Counted from the stretch's first letter, positions 18,093 through 27,506 are shown. The stretch is DNA of 38,574 nt from Legionellaceae bacterium (GCA_030157805.1 JAOAUB010000068.1:1-38574); one strand, 5' to 3'. Notes: generated by a model not told the origin, from the sequence alone. Numbers and translations are program-made.

Positions 18093-18694
18093 ACAATCAA
18101 TCAAGATGGCATCGACGATTTCATTGTCTAAGCTTTATCCTTTGTTTCTTCTTGTCAGGGTGTCACTCCAGCATCGAACCTGATCTTTATGTGCTCAATC
18201 CGAAGCCATTTACAATGAAAGCTCAAGGCAATCATCAGCCCACACTGATTGGCATTGATTCAGTGACCCTGCCTGAATACCTCGATAATCCACAGCTTAT
18301 GATTTTCACAACACCTCATCAAAGTAATCTTCTGGAGCATCACCAATGGGCCGAGCCCTTATCAAGCAACATACAGCGTGTTATTCAAACCAACCTCATC
18401 AACAGTTTGCCAGGTGCGGCCATTGAAATTGCACCGTGGGATAGTAACTTCTATCCACAATATCATCTGCGAGTGGAAATATCACAGTTTAAAGTAGACA
18501 AGTTGGGCAATAGTATTTTACGAGCAATTTACACCATAGAGTCTGAAAACAAGACGGTTCATCAACATCAAATTCAACTTTATGAAAAATTAACGATGGT
18601 CACACCAACAACGATCGTACTCAGCATGAATACGTTACTTAATCAATTAAGTGATAAAATTGCTGCATCGTTCACCCATCAAGAAAAAACATGA
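18089..18694 (+). CDS. ABC-type transport auxiliary lipoprotein (PqiC/YmbA-like)
   Basis: The protein has 201 residues. The N-terminus has a positively charged start, a hydrophobic stretch and the lipobox LSGC at about residues 22-25, so it is a lipoprotein that is probably sorted to the outer membrane. The segment DLYVLNP, then LIGIDSVTLPEYLDNPQLM and AEPLSSNIQRVI, is characteristic of the ABC_trans_aux/PqiC family that docks on MCE tunnels. It overlaps the MCE gene by 4 bp (ATGA). It is probably the last gene of the three-gene cluster. Confidence 0.88.
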   Translation: MNNQSRWHRRFHCLSFILCFFLSGCHSSIEPDLYVLNPKPFTMKAQGNHQPTLIGIDSVTLPEYLDNPQLMIFTTPHQSNLLEHHQWAEPLSSNIQRVIQTNLINSLPGAAIEIAPWDSNFYPQYHLRVEISQFKVDKLGNSILRAIYTIESENKTVHQHQIQLYEKLTMVTPTTIVLSMNTLLNQLSDKIAASFTHQEKT

Positions 18695-18728
18695 CGTGAC
18701 CGAAGCATTTAAGCTGGGATTCTTAAAC

Positions 18729-18762
18729 GCATCGAACTAACTTTAAGAGGTTAGTTCAATGC
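18729..18762. terminator. Hairpin between converging lipoprotein and gltX genes
   Basis: The arms GAACTAAC (18734-18741) and GTTAGTTC (18750-18757) pair perfectly. After one mismatch GCAT and ATGC extend the stem, giving 12 pairs around an 8-nt loop. It sits between two converging genes and is symmetric, so it could serve both. The T-tracts on either side are poor, which lowers confidence. Confidence 0.5.
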
Positions 18763-18804
18763 ATCATGATAGCTTTTAGATGAGACACTAAGCGAGTACC
18801 GATC

Positions 18805-20193
18805 CTACATTCGTAAACAATGCCCCAAACGCCGCAATGTTCGTTTTTTACCTAGAAGCTCAAGAGTAATATCTATTGATGGCGAAGTAGTCCCCCCTGT
18901 TACAGCAACACGTAAGGGTTGCGCAATTTTACCCATCCCTAACGATAACTCTTCACACACTTCATGAACACACTGATGAATTCCTTCAGCACTCCAAAGA
19001 CTCAGCGACTCCAATTTAACAGACAGTTTTTGTAGCGGTTCAACAGCAGCTGGCTGCAAATGTTTTTTAACCGCAACTTCATCATAAGTGAGATGGTCTT
19101 CAAACAAAAAGCGCGTCATTTCACATAACTCCACCAAGGTTTTGCAACGTTCCGCAAAAACAGGAATCACAGCAGAGAGTTCAGGACCTTCCATCAAATT
19201 GATGTTAGCTTGTGCATAATGAGCTCGCAGCGCTATCTCCACCTCATTGACGGGATCATGTTTTAAATAATGCTGATTTAACCACTGTAATTTATCATAA
19301 TTAAATCCTGCGCTACCGCGACTTACTTGATTTAAGTCAAATTTTGCAATCATTTCTTCAAGGCTAAAAATCTCTTGGTCGCCAGCAGACCAACCAAGCC
19401 GAACTAAATAATTGAGTAAGGCATGCGGTAAATAACCTTCTTTTTTAAACTGCATCACGTTAACCGCACCATGACGTTTAGACAAACGTTTACCATCATC
19501 GCCAAGAATCATCGGCAAATGCGCAAACACCGGAATGGGCGCATTGAACGCATTAAATAGATTAATTTGTTTGGGCGTATTATTAATATGATCGTCACCA
19601 CGAATCACATGTGTAATTTTCATGTCCCAATCATCAATGACTACGGCAAAATTATAAGTAGGATGCCCATCAGAGCGAACTAATACGAGATCATCAAGCT
19701 CCCGATTTTCAATATGAATATCACCATAAACTTCATCATGAAAAGAGACTACGCCATCGATAGGATTTTTAAATCGAATGACAAAGGGCTCATCGGCTGC
19801 GTCTAAATTTAACTCACGACAATGCCCGTCGTAACGTGGTTTCTCTTTAGCCGCTAATTGTTGTTCACGTAAACCTTCAAGACGTTCCTTACTGCACACA
19901 CAACGATAAGCCTTTTTTTCAGCTAAAAGTTGTTCGGCTGCTTCCTGATAACAAGAATAACGATTGGTTTGATAAACAGGGCCTTCATCATAACCAAGAC
20001 CAAGCCAAGCCATCCCGTCAAGAATTGCCTGTATCGACTCCGGCGTTGAGCGCTCTCTGTCCGTATCCTCAATTCGCAAAATAAACTCACCTTGGTGATG
20101 TTGAGCGTAGAGCCAAGAAAATAGAGCGGTACGCACCCCGCCAACATGCAAAAAACCGGTAGGGCTGGGGGCAAAACGAGTGCGAACGACCAT
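18805..20193 (-). CDS. gltX: Glutamyl-tRNA synthetase
   Basis: This class I synthetase has 462 residues. The HIGH-type motif is PSPTGFLHVGG near the N-terminus and the KMSKS-type motif is KRLSKRHG near residue 240. A Cys-x-Cys (YRCVCSKERL) near residues 98-100 and a later Cys in YDGHC suggest the zinc-binding SWIM-like knuckle found in many GluRS. The C-terminal helical anticodon domain ends with TLELLGKKRTLRRL. GGAG lies 8 bases before the ATG. It is monocistronic, convergent with the MCE cluster and divergent from the hybrid kinase gene. Confidence 0.97.
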   Translation of the reverse strand: MVVRTRFAPSPTGFLHVGGVRTALFSWLYAQHHQGEFILRIEDTDRERSTPESIQAILDGMAWLGLGYDEGPVYQTNRYSCYQEAAEQLLAEKKAYRCVCSKERLEGLREQQLAAKEKPRYDGHCRELNLDAADEPFVIRFKNPIDGVVSFHDEVYGDIHIENRELDDLVLVRSDGHPTYNFAVVIDDWDMKITHVIRGDDHINNTPKQINLFNAFNAPIPVFAHLPMILGDDGKRLSKRHGAVNVMQFKKEGYLPHALLNYLVRLGWSAGDQEIFSLEEMIAKFDLNQVSRGSAGFNYDKLQWLNQHYLKHDPVNEVEIALRAHYAQANINLMEGPELSAVIPVFAERCKTLVELCEMTRFLFEDHLTYDEVAVKKHLQPAAVEPLQKLSVKLESLSLWSAEGIHQCVHEVCEELSLGMGKIAQPLRVAVTGGTTSPSIDITLELLGKKRTLRRLGHCLRM

Positions 20194-20273
20194 AAATTTA
20201 CTCCGTGAATAAAGGTGGGGTTAGAGGATATCAACCCTTTAATTTATCAAAATTAAGAAGCTTGCGTGCTGGG

Positions 20274-20303
20274 TTGTAACCTAAAAATCAATCGGGCTAT
20301 AAT
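20274..20303 (+). promoter_or_regulatory. Sigma-70 promoter of the LetS-like kinase gene
   Basis: TTGTAA (20274-20279) and a perfect TATAAT (20298-20303) are separated by 18 bases. The predicted start near 20310 leaves a leader of about 20 nt before the ATG at 20331. No Shine-Dalgarno sequence is evident in that short leader. Confidence 0.7.
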
Positions 20304-20330
20304 ACCTCGCACGACCCTAATTTGAAAGTC

Positions 20331-23090
20331 ATGAAAAAAACACTGGGAATAAAATATCACTTAAGAATTACAACACTCATTCCTGTTTTAGTGGTCGCTC
20401 TTCTTTTTGGCGTTTTTTACAATTTTCAATTCGGAAATGATTTAAATCAACACATTTCTCGACTTGGCGAATCTTACATTAAACAACTTTTGCCTGCAGC
20501 ACAACTTGCGATGATGCGGCACGATTGGCGTACCTTACAAGGTCTTATTGATGCCTCAACAATTAACTCAGAAGTCAAAGCCTTAGCCTTTTACAATGCT
20601 TCAGGAGAATTAATTGCTTACCGCGGAGGTAAACATGCCATTAACAAACCCTTTCAGCCTTTGAAATTTACAGGGGATTATGTCGAAAATCAAAAAGTGG
20701 ACGCTAGCCTCATTAATTTTGTCGCGCCAGTGACTTTACCTAAGTATAATCTCTACTCAACAGCCTCATTAATGACGCCTAAAGATCTTAGCAATAGCCC
20801 TGCAGATGACATCTTGGGTTGGTTGTCCATTGATCTTGATATTAAATCAATACTTATCAAACGCTACCAAATGCTGATTGTCACCGTTGTGATCACTTTA
20901 TTGGGTTTATTAATTAGCTTATCCATTCACTTCTTTTTTTCTAAGCAAATTTATTTACCTATCTCGCGATTACGCCGCAGCATGAAACAAATTTTAAGTA
21001 ACGAATTCGAAACAAAAATTTCAACGACCAGCCACGGTGAATTAGGTATTATTGAACAAGGCTGTAAACATCTACAACAACATTATCTTAACAGCGTACA
21101 AGACCTCAATCACCATATCGAAGTTGCCACGGCTGATTTACAGCAAGCTCTTGAATTACTAGAAGAAAAAAACATTCAGTTGTCGCTTGAAAAGAAAAAA
21201 ACAGAGGAAAAAAGTCGTCAGAAATCAGAGTTTATCGCGAATATGAGCCACGAAATACGCACCCCAATGAATAGCATCATTGGTTTTTCAAATGTGTTGC
21301 TCGAAAGCAAATTAGATCCCTTGCAAATTGATTATGTTAAAACAGTCAAATCATCCGCGAAAGACCTTTTGATGATCTTAAACGATATTCTTGATTACTC
21401 CAAAATTGATAGCGGCAAATTACACCTTGATTCAATTCCCCTTGATTTACGCGCGTGCATTGATGAAGTACTGACTCTGGCAGCTCCCAACGCTCATAAA
21501 AAAGACATTGACTTAATTTCATCAACTGCAATTGACGTACCAAGAATGCTCCTAGGTGATCCCATCCGTATTAAACAGATAATCACGAATCTCATCAATA
21601 ATGCCATTAAATTTACTGATCACGGACATATTCTTATCGCGACCTCACTTCTGCAAGAAAGCCCAAAAACTTACACTCTAAACCTAGCTATCAGTGATAC
21701 AGGTATTGGAATTTCTGGTGAAGATCAAAGTAAGCTGTTCAATGCTTTTACTCAGGCAGACACCAGCATTACCCGACGCTTTGGTGGAACCGGTTTAGGA
21801 CTTGTGATTTGTAAAAAATTATCTGAAGCCATGAAAGGCCGCATCACCCTCACCAGTGAACCGTATCAGGGCTCTATATTCACCGTGGTGATACAATTAG
21901 AAAAATTTAACAGCTATGAAATGGAAAAGCATCAAAGCACGCGACTCTCTCATCTAAAAGCCCTCTGTTTTGATACTAATCAACTATATCTTCAGGCAAT
22001 CTCTAATAGTTTAGCTAGTCTAGGCATTTCGTGTACTGCGCACAACACTCCTGCTCAACTCCGTGATGAAGTACTGAATAATCAGCAATCGTATAATTTT
22101 GCCTTAATTGGCGTCAACGAGACTCTTGACGAGTCAATCCACTATTTTCTCAATCATCAGAGCATTCCAACTATCCTGGCTTCAAAAAAATTGCCAGAAG
22201 ATCCCAATTTGTTTGGTGCTGACGCTTTCTTATTTAAACCAATAAGTATTCAAAAACTACAAGAAACTATTGAATCACTTTTTACCCCCTCATTTTATTT
22301 AAAAAACTCAACCCAGCTTGAATTAGACCGGTTGCGGACAGAACTACAAGCTAGAAATCTAAGCATTTTGATTGCCGAAGATAATCTACTCAATCAAATG
22401 CTTTTAAAATCATTATTAAAAAACTACGCCCAACTTCACATGGTTGACGATGGATTACAAGCCGTCAACGCCTGCCGTGAGAAACGATTTGACATTCTTA
22501 TTCTTGATTTGCAAATGCCTAATCTGAATGGCTTTCAGGCGGCTGAAAAAATTCGAAGCGGATGTTTATATAATCAGAACACACCAACCATCGCTATTAC
22601 GGCCAACAGCAACGACATACCATCTGAGCAATCCCATTATTTTGGCATTGATTTGTGCTTACACAAACCTATTAGTGAACTCCACTTATTGACCGAGCTT
22701 TTAAAACTATCAAAACATGGCGTTCCGCCAGTCATTAATTGGTCGTTATGTGTTGAGAAAGTCTCCGGTGATGTAGTTTTTGCAAAAAAATATTTAGCTA
22801 GTTTTGTGACTGAATTACATCAGAATCGTGAAGATTTTTTATGTTTGCTTCGTAACCAAGATATTGAAGGCCTGGCCAATCAGGCCCATCAATTACTTGG
22901 GGCCTGTTGCTTTTGCGGTGTTCCTGCGCTGCAGGATCAAGTCATTGTGCTTGAAAAAAACGCAAGATCAACGCAGGAAATAACCACACTAGAACCGTTG
23001 GTGACCCAATTAATTTATCAGATTGATCGGATTATTGATGAATTTGAACGTCGTTATGCTTTTAATGAACTAGTTTTGGAGAAATCATGA
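20331..23090 (+). CDS. letS: BarA/GacS/LetS-type hybrid sensor histidine kinase
   Basis: This 919-residue inner-membrane sensor belongs to the family that phosphorylates GacA/UvrY/LetA response regulators, which control virulence and stationary-phase traits through small RNAs. Two transmembrane helices (about 12-32 and 181-204) flank a periplasmic sensor domain. HAMP and coiled coil run from 205 to 300. HisKA has His307 in NMSHEIRTPMN and HATPase has Asn424 and DTGIG at 456-460. A first receiver-like domain (540-650) lacks the acceptor Asp. A true receiver has Asp726 (LDLQMP) and Lys779. A C-terminal Hpt domain has His853 (HQLLG). I use the ATG at 20331 because it fits the promoter; a TTG 9 bases upstream is possible. 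pfp overlaps by 4 bp. The symbol rests on resemblance to Legionella LetS. Confidence 0.9.
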   Translation: MKKTLGIKYHLRITTLIPVLVVALLFGVFYNFQFGNDLNQHISRLGESYIKQLLPAAQLAMMRHDWRTLQGLIDASTINSEVKALAFYNASGELIAYRGGKHAINKPFQPLKFTGDYVENQKVDASLINFVAPVTLPKYNLYSTASLMTPKDLSNSPADDILGWLSIDLDIKSILIKRYQMLIVTVVITLLGLLISLSIHFFFSKQIYLPISRLRRSMKQILSNEFETKISTTSHGELGIIEQGCKHLQQHYLNSVQDLNHHIEVATADLQQALELLEEKNIQLSLEKKKTEEKSRQKSEFIANMSHEIRTPMNSIIGFSNVLLESKLDPLQIDYVKTVKSSAKDLLMILNDILDYSKIDSGKLHLDSIPLDLRACIDEVLTLAAPNAHKKDIDLISSTAIDVPRMLLGDPIRIKQIITNLINNAIKFTDHGHILIATSLLQESPKTYTLNLAISDTGIGISGEDQSKLFNAFTQADTSITRRFGGTGLGLVICKKLSEAMKGRITLTSEPYQGSIFTVVIQLEKFNSYEMEKHQSTRLSHLKALCFDTNQLYLQAISNSLASLGISCTAHNTPAQLRDEVLNNQQSYNFALIGVNETLDESIHYFLNHQSIPTILASKKLPEDPNLFGADAFLFKPISIQKLQETIESLFTPSFYLKNSTQLELDRLRTELQARNLSILIAEDNLLNQMLLKSLLKNYAQLHMVDDGLQAVNACREKRFDILILDLQMPNLNGFQAAEKIRSGCLYNQNTPTIAITANSNDIPSEQSHYFGIDLCLHKPISELHLLTELLKLSKHGVPPVINWSLCVEKVSGDVVFAKKYLASFVTELHQNREDFLCLLRNQDIEGLANQAHQLLGACCFCGVPALQDQVIVLEKNARSTQEITTLEPLVTQLIYQIDRIIDEFERRYAFNELVLEKS

Positions 23091-24325
23091 AACCTCAGAA
23101 TGCAATCTATGCCCAATCGGGTGGCGTCACCGCGGTGATTAATGCCTCAGCTTGCGCTGTCATTCAAACTGCTCGTCGCTATCCTGATAAAATTGGTCAC
23201 GTGTTCGCGGCACAAAATGGCATTATTGGTGCTCTAAATGAAGCATTAATTGACACCTCGTTGGAAAGTGATGATGACATTGCAAAATTGCTCCATACAC
23301 CTTCAGGCGCCTTTGGTTCTTGCCGTTTTAAATTAAAAGATTCCGGCGACGAATATGATCGATTGTTAGATGTGTTCAAAGCACATCATGTTGGTTACTT
23401 TTTTTACAATGGTGGCGGTGACTCCATGGACACGGCTAATAAGGTTTCTCGTATTAGTGCGAACATGGGCTACCCTATTACGTGCATTGGAATTCCTAAA
23501 ACAGTAGATAACGATCTTCCCTTTACAGATAATTGCCCTGGATTTGGGTCAGTAGCTAAATACGTTGCCATTTCGACGAAAGAAGCAGGATTTGATGTGG
23601 CTTCCATGGCCGCTTCATCCACAAAAGTATTTATTCTTGAAGTCATGGGTCGACATGCCGGCTGGATTGCCGCAGCAAGTGCTCTCGCCAATGAAGAGGC
23701 GAACCAAGCTCCTCACATTATTTTATTGCCCGAAGTGATTTTCAATAAAAAAGAATTTTTAACTAAAGTCGATCTTACTGTAAAAAATCATGGCTATTGT
23801 GTGGTCGTTGTTTCTGAAGGGATCCGCGATGAACTTGGGCGATTTTTAAGTGAAACCGGATTAAAAGACGCTTTTGGTCACGCTCAACTGGGCGGTGTTG
23901 CTCCCCAACTTGCCCAGTTGGTTCAACAAGAGTTAGGATATAAATTTCATTGGGCTGTTGCTGATTACCTGCAGCGCGCCGCACGCCATATCGCCTCACA
24001 AGTGGATCTTGATCACGCTTATGCTTTAGGTGAAGCTGCCGTTGAGTTGGCCATAAATGGTCATACTGCTGTTATGCCTTTTATTAAGCGCGAACAAGAC
24101 TCCCCTTACCGTTGGTCTATTGGTTTTGCCCCGCTCAGTGAAGTCGCTAATCAAGAACGAAAAATTCCTGCTGAATTCATTGCTGAAGACGGCATGGGGA
24201 TTACGGCAGCTTGTCGTCGTTACTTAGCACCCTTAATTCAAGGCGAGGCCTACCCACCCTACCTAAACAATGGTATGCCAGATTATGTCCGATTAAAAAA
24301 TATATTGGTTGAACGAGTCTTATAA
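23087..24325 (+). CDS. pfp: Pyrophosphate-dependent 6-phosphofructokinase
   Basis: The enzyme interconverts fructose 6-phosphate and fructose 1,6-bisphosphate using pyrophosphate. The 412-residue length and motifs fit the PPi class. The phosphate-donor loop is NGGGDSMDTA, with Gly111 and Asp112 where ATP enzymes have Asp-Gly. The catalytic segment is PKTVDND with Lys138 in place of the Gly of ATP enzymes; Asp at the first site and Lys at the second are the known markers of PPi use. The sugar-phosphate segment MGRHAGWIA is present. The ATG overlaps the kinase stop, with GGAG 6 bases before it, so it is translationally coupled to the sensor kinase gene. Confidence 0.93.
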   Translation: MKPQNAIYAQSGGVTAVINASACAVIQTARRYPDKIGHVFAAQNGIIGALNEALIDTSLESDDDIAKLLHTPSGAFGSCRFKLKDSGDEYDRLLDVFKAHHVGYFFYNGGGDSMDTANKVSRISANMGYPITCIGIPKTVDNDLPFTDNCPGFGSVAKYVAISTKEAGFDVASMAASSTKVFILEVMGRHAGWIAAASALANEEANQAPHIILLPEVIFNKKEFLTKVDLTVKNHGYCVVVVSEGIRDELGRFLSETGLKDAFGHAQLGGVAPQLAQLVQQELGYKFHWAVADYLQRAARHIASQVDLDHAYALGEAAVELAINGHTAVMPFIKREQDSPYRWSIGFAPLSEVANQERKIPAEFIAEDGMGITAACRRYLAPLIQGEAYPPYLNNGMPDYVRLKNILVERVL

Positions 24326-24385
24326 AATACTGCCAAAATAACAACATGAGCACCATGACAGATTATCAACATAGAGAGCACATTC

Positions 24386-25231
24386 ATGATTAAAATAGGG
24401 CAACAAAACACGTTGAAAGTCATTAAAGAGGTGCCTTTTGGTGTGTACCTCGATGGTGGTATGTGGGGTGAAATTTTGCTTCCCCTTAAGGTTGTACCAA
24501 AAAACACCCACGTCAACAGCACTGTAGAGGTGTTCATCTATTTTGACTCTGAAGACAAGATCATTGCCACGACCTTGTGCCCCTATGCCAAAGTGGGAAG
24601 TTTTGCTTTTTTAAAGGTCATTGATATTAATCCCGTAGGGGCTTTTCTTGATTGGGGCTTAGATAAAGACTTATTAGTGCCAAAACCCGAACAATATCGC
24701 CCCATGGAACTCAACAAATCTTATCTTGTTTATCTAAAACAAGATAATGAAGGCCGTATTATTGCCAGCTCTAAGTTAGATTATTACTTGGATAAATCGC
24801 CAGCACCATTTAATGTCGGTGATGAGGTGAATTTATTGATTGCAGAAAACACCGATCTTGGGAAAAAAGTAATCATTAACAACTCGCACTGGGGATTACT
24901 TTATTCAGCGGATATTTTTCAAACGTTGACTTACGGTCAAAAAATACCTGGCTACATTAAAACGATACGAGCTGATGGCAAAATTGATGTGGTCTTAAGA
25001 AAAATGGGGAGAGATAATACCCATGATTTAGCTCAACGCATACTGACGAAACTGCATAAGGTTGGAGGCTACTTACCGCTCCACGACAAAAGCCCCTCGG
25101 CCGATATTCAACAGGCATTTGGTGAAAGTAAAAAAAACTTCAAAAACGCGATTGGTTATCTCTATAAACGCCGAGAAATTACTCTCGAATCCAATGGGAT
25201 AAGAATACAAAATCAAGACGATACTAAGTAA
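24386..25231 (+). CDS. CvfB/YitL-like S1 RNA-binding protein
   Basis: This 281-residue protein has tandem S1-type OB folds, seen as repeated GVYLDGG, GAFLDWGLDKDLLVP and similar segments, followed by a C-terminal winged-helix part (GGYLPLHDKSPSADIQQAFG, then KNAIGYLYKR). This domain order matches the CvfB family, known as a virulence regulator in Staphylococcus aureus and widespread with a poorly defined RNA-binding role. The start ATG lies 60 bases after pfp and it may be cotranscribed. It converges on lptG with a 48-base gap that holds no clear terminator. Confidence 0.88.
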   Translation: MIKIGQQNTLKVIKEVPFGVYLDGGMWGEILLPLKVVPKNTHVNSTVEVFIYFDSEDKIIATTLCPYAKVGSFAFLKVIDINPVGAFLDWGLDKDLLVPKPEQYRPMELNKSYLVYLKQDNEGRIIASSKLDYYLDKSPAPFNVGDEVNLLIAENTDLGKKVIINNSHWGLLYSADIFQTLTYGQKIPGYIKTIRADGKIDVVLRKMGRDNTHDLAQRILTKLHKVGGYLPLHDKSPSADIQQAFGESKKNFKNAIGYLYKRREITLESNGIRIQNQDDTK

Positions 25232-25279
25232 GCCAGCTTCATTTTAAGATTTTATACTCGAAGGTATTGGCAAAAAAAC

Positions 25280-26344
25280 TCATCGCACCTGCCGCATCAT
25301 GTACAATCCCAGTAAAGCAAACAGCAGTATTGGGATTGGCACAATTAATAATGGTGGTAATTGAAAAATCTGCCCGAATAAATTAAACAAGCGACTCAAA
25401 ATATAAAAACTAAACCCAGCAGCTGCGCCCAGTATGAATCTTGAGCCCATCGTTGATGATCGTAACGACCCAAAAATAAACGGTATAGCTAATAACATCA
25501 TTACTGCGGTTGCAAAAGGCTGTAACAATCGTTGAAAGTAGGCAAGTTGGTAACTCACGGCAGTTTGATGATTACGCCTCTTTTCTTGGAGGTATTGATG
25601 CAAATCAAACAACGTCATTTCATCGGGCTCGGCTGTACTTAATTTTAATAACGAAGGTTGCACTAAAGCATCCCAAGGTGCACTTTTGATTTCACTGCTT
25701 TGTGTTCTTTCATTTAAAAATTCGGTTTGTTCAATGCCTGAAGCTTCCCATAGTTTATTTTTGTATTGAATCGTCTGAATTTTTTTAGCTGAAGTAAGTT
25801 GGTGCTTATGATTAAAATGAAATTGATACACATCTTCTAAGGTGTTGTCTGAATTAATTTTCCCAACAAAAATAAAATCATTATGAGAGCGCAGCCAAAC
25901 ACCAGAAGATGTTCGTAATGTTTGACCACCCGTGATAGCTTGCATTTTACGATTATTCGCATAATAAACCAATTTAGGAAGAAGACTTTCCCCAAGAAAA
26001 GTCATCAAAAGAACCACCAGAAAAGCAGCCTTTAAAACCGTTAATGTTATTTGCATGATGGACATGCCGCTAGCCCTCATCACAACCAACTCTCGATGAT
26101 TAGCAAGCACTCCAAGCCCTATTAATGCTCCCATAAGACTTAGTATTGGAAAAAAATTATAAACTTGCTGAGGTGTTTGCAACAATACAAAAATTGCTGC
26201 TTCTAAAAGTCCGTAGCCTTCACCACCGAGATCTTGTATTTGCTTAATAAATAAAACAAAAACTTGCAATCCTGATAATAAAAAAGTAACCATCGCAATC
26301 GCTGCCAAAACACTTTTGGCGATATGTCGTTCAAGTAACATCAT
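25280..26344 (-). CDS. lptG: LPS export ABC permease LptG
   Basis: LptG and LptF form the transmembrane part of the LptB2FGC machine that extracts LPS from the inner membrane. The protein has 354 residues, with membrane helices near 12-35, 50-75, 97-117 and three more from about 270 to 350. A periplasmic beta-jellyroll lies between. The segments LLQTPQQVYNFFPI and REL-VVMRASGMS (coupling helix) are typical. The first ATG (26344) overlaps the lptF stop as ATGA. It is the second gene of the lptF-lptG operon. Confidence 0.95.
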   Translation of the reverse strand: MMLLERHIAKSVLAAIAMVTFLLSGLQVFVLFIKQIQDLGGEGYGLLEAAIFVLLQTPQQVYNFFPILSLMGALIGLGVLANHRELVVMRASGMSIMQITLTVLKAAFLVVLLMTFLGESLLPKLVYYANNRKMQAITGGQTLRTSSGVWLRSHNDFIFVGKINSDNTLEDVYQFHFNHKHQLTSAKKIQTIQYKNKLWEASGIEQTEFLNERTQSSEIKSAPWDALVQPSLLKLSTAEPDEMTLFDLHQYLQEKRRNHQTAVSYQLAYFQRLLQPFATAVMMLLAIPFIFGSLRSSTMGSRFILGAAAGFSFYILSRLFNLFGQIFQLPPLLIVPIPILLFALLGLYMMRQVR

Positions 26345-27420
26345 GATAATTTTGCCCGATTATGAAAAAGCAAGATCATGCCTAGTACAAGCACTAAAAC
26401 ATGAAGCCACCAAATACCTAGCCATTGCGGTATTTTTCCATCAGATAGCCAGTCTCGCGCCACAAACATAAAATTGGCATAAATAAAAAAAATACAAATA
26501 GCTGGAAAAAGTTTTGCAAACTTTCCCGAACGAGGGCTTACGCGACTTAATGGAATGGCAATTAGGGTTAAAGGAAACACCATTAAAACTAAGGATATTC
26601 GCCACTGCAATTCAGCCGCTTTATGAAAATCTGAATTAAAAAATGGTAACAACTGGCTTGTTTTAATTTCGCTGATGTTGTCTTTCATTTTCAATTTAGG
26701 ATGCGGCAATCTTGCTTTATATTGAGAAAATTGCGCGACTTGATAAGATGACGCTCCAGGAGATCCTTGATACTCTTGCCCCTGCTGCAACACTACGTAA
26801 TTTTCCCCGGTTTTTGGATCGCTTTGCGTGAATCCGTGTTGAGCCCATAAAATATCCCATTGCGGATGATTTTCTTTCATCGCTTGACGCGCCCAAAAAA
26901 TATGCTGAGCTTCGTTATGATTTCGATTCATGGCCTCAATATAAATTATTTGCGCGCCACCTGAAATCGCTTGAAATCGCCCTGGAATCACGGTTTGAAT
27001 TAAAACCTGTGCGCCCGAGGCATCTAACAACTCACTGCGTTTTTGTGCCACAAAGGGGCCGCCCCAAAACACAACCACCGCTAAAAATAACGAGGCAATC
27101 GACGCCATAATTAAACTATGCTTGAGCAGGTGATGAGAGCCATAACCCGAGGCCTGCAATACGACCATTTCGCTTTCCGCATAAAGGCGGCCATACACGA
27201 CCAAGAGTGAGATGTAAAAACCCAAAGGCAATAAAGGCCCAAGTAACATGGGCAGCTCTAGCGCCATCAGTTTCATCAAAATAACAACAGGAATTTTTCC
27301 ATTCGCTGCACGATTTAAATAAAGCATAAACTCATTACTCATAAAAATGAGCAAAAGAATGGCCGTCAGCGCGGCTAAAGTGACGATGACTTCTTTGGCT
27401 AAATAGCGAAAAATCAACAC
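26341..27420 (-). CDS. lptF: LPS export ABC permease LptF
   Basis: This is the partner permease of LptG in the Lpt bridge. The protein has 359 residues with six predicted membrane helices, three at each end, and a central periplasmic jellyroll. The coupling helix region reads YAESEMVVLQASGYG, and LLGPLLPLGFYISLLVVYGR is typical of the family. The start is GTG, followed by TTG, with GGAG 11 bases upstream. It is first in its operon and divergent from the BepA-like gene. LptA, LptB and LptC are encoded elsewhere. Confidence 0.94.
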   Translation of the reverse strand: MLIFRYLAKEVIVTLAALTAILLLIFMSNEFMLYLNRAANGKIPVVILMKLMALELPMLLGPLLPLGFYISLLVVYGRLYAESEMVVLQASGYGSHHLLKHSLIMASIASLFLAVVVFWGGPFVAQKRSELLDASGAQVLIQTVIPGRFQAISGGAQIIYIEAMNRNHNEAQHIFWARQAMKENHPQWDILWAQHGFTQSDPKTGENYVVLQQGQEYQGSPGASSYQVAQFSQYKARLPHPKLKMKDNISEIKTSQLLPFFNSDFHKAAELQWRISLVLMVFPLTLIAIPLSRVSPRSGKFAKLFPAICIFFIYANFMFVARDWLSDGKIPQWLGIWWLHVLVLVLGMILLFHNRAKLS

Positions 27421-27476
27421 AATTTACTGTTCTCCGGATAGGAATTGCACATCATTAACCATTTTATAACTATTTC

Positions 27477-27506
27477 TGCTAAAATAGGTTTATTTGTTAA
27501 CAAATA
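27477..27506 (+). promoter_or_regulatory. Extended -10 promoter with a 16-bp perfect palindrome
   Basis: TG at 27477-27478 precedes TAAAAT (27480-27485), an extended -10 element. The predicted start, near 27492, lies inside a perfect 16-bp palindrome, TATTTGTTAACAAATA (27491-27506). A repressor bound there would block transcription of the BepA-like gene. No good -35 is seen. Confidence 0.5.

Noticed and set aside
25232-25279. A terminator between the CvfB-like gene and lptG
   Set aside because: Only four-base arms with bulges could be paired, and the T-run lies before the potential stem, not after it.
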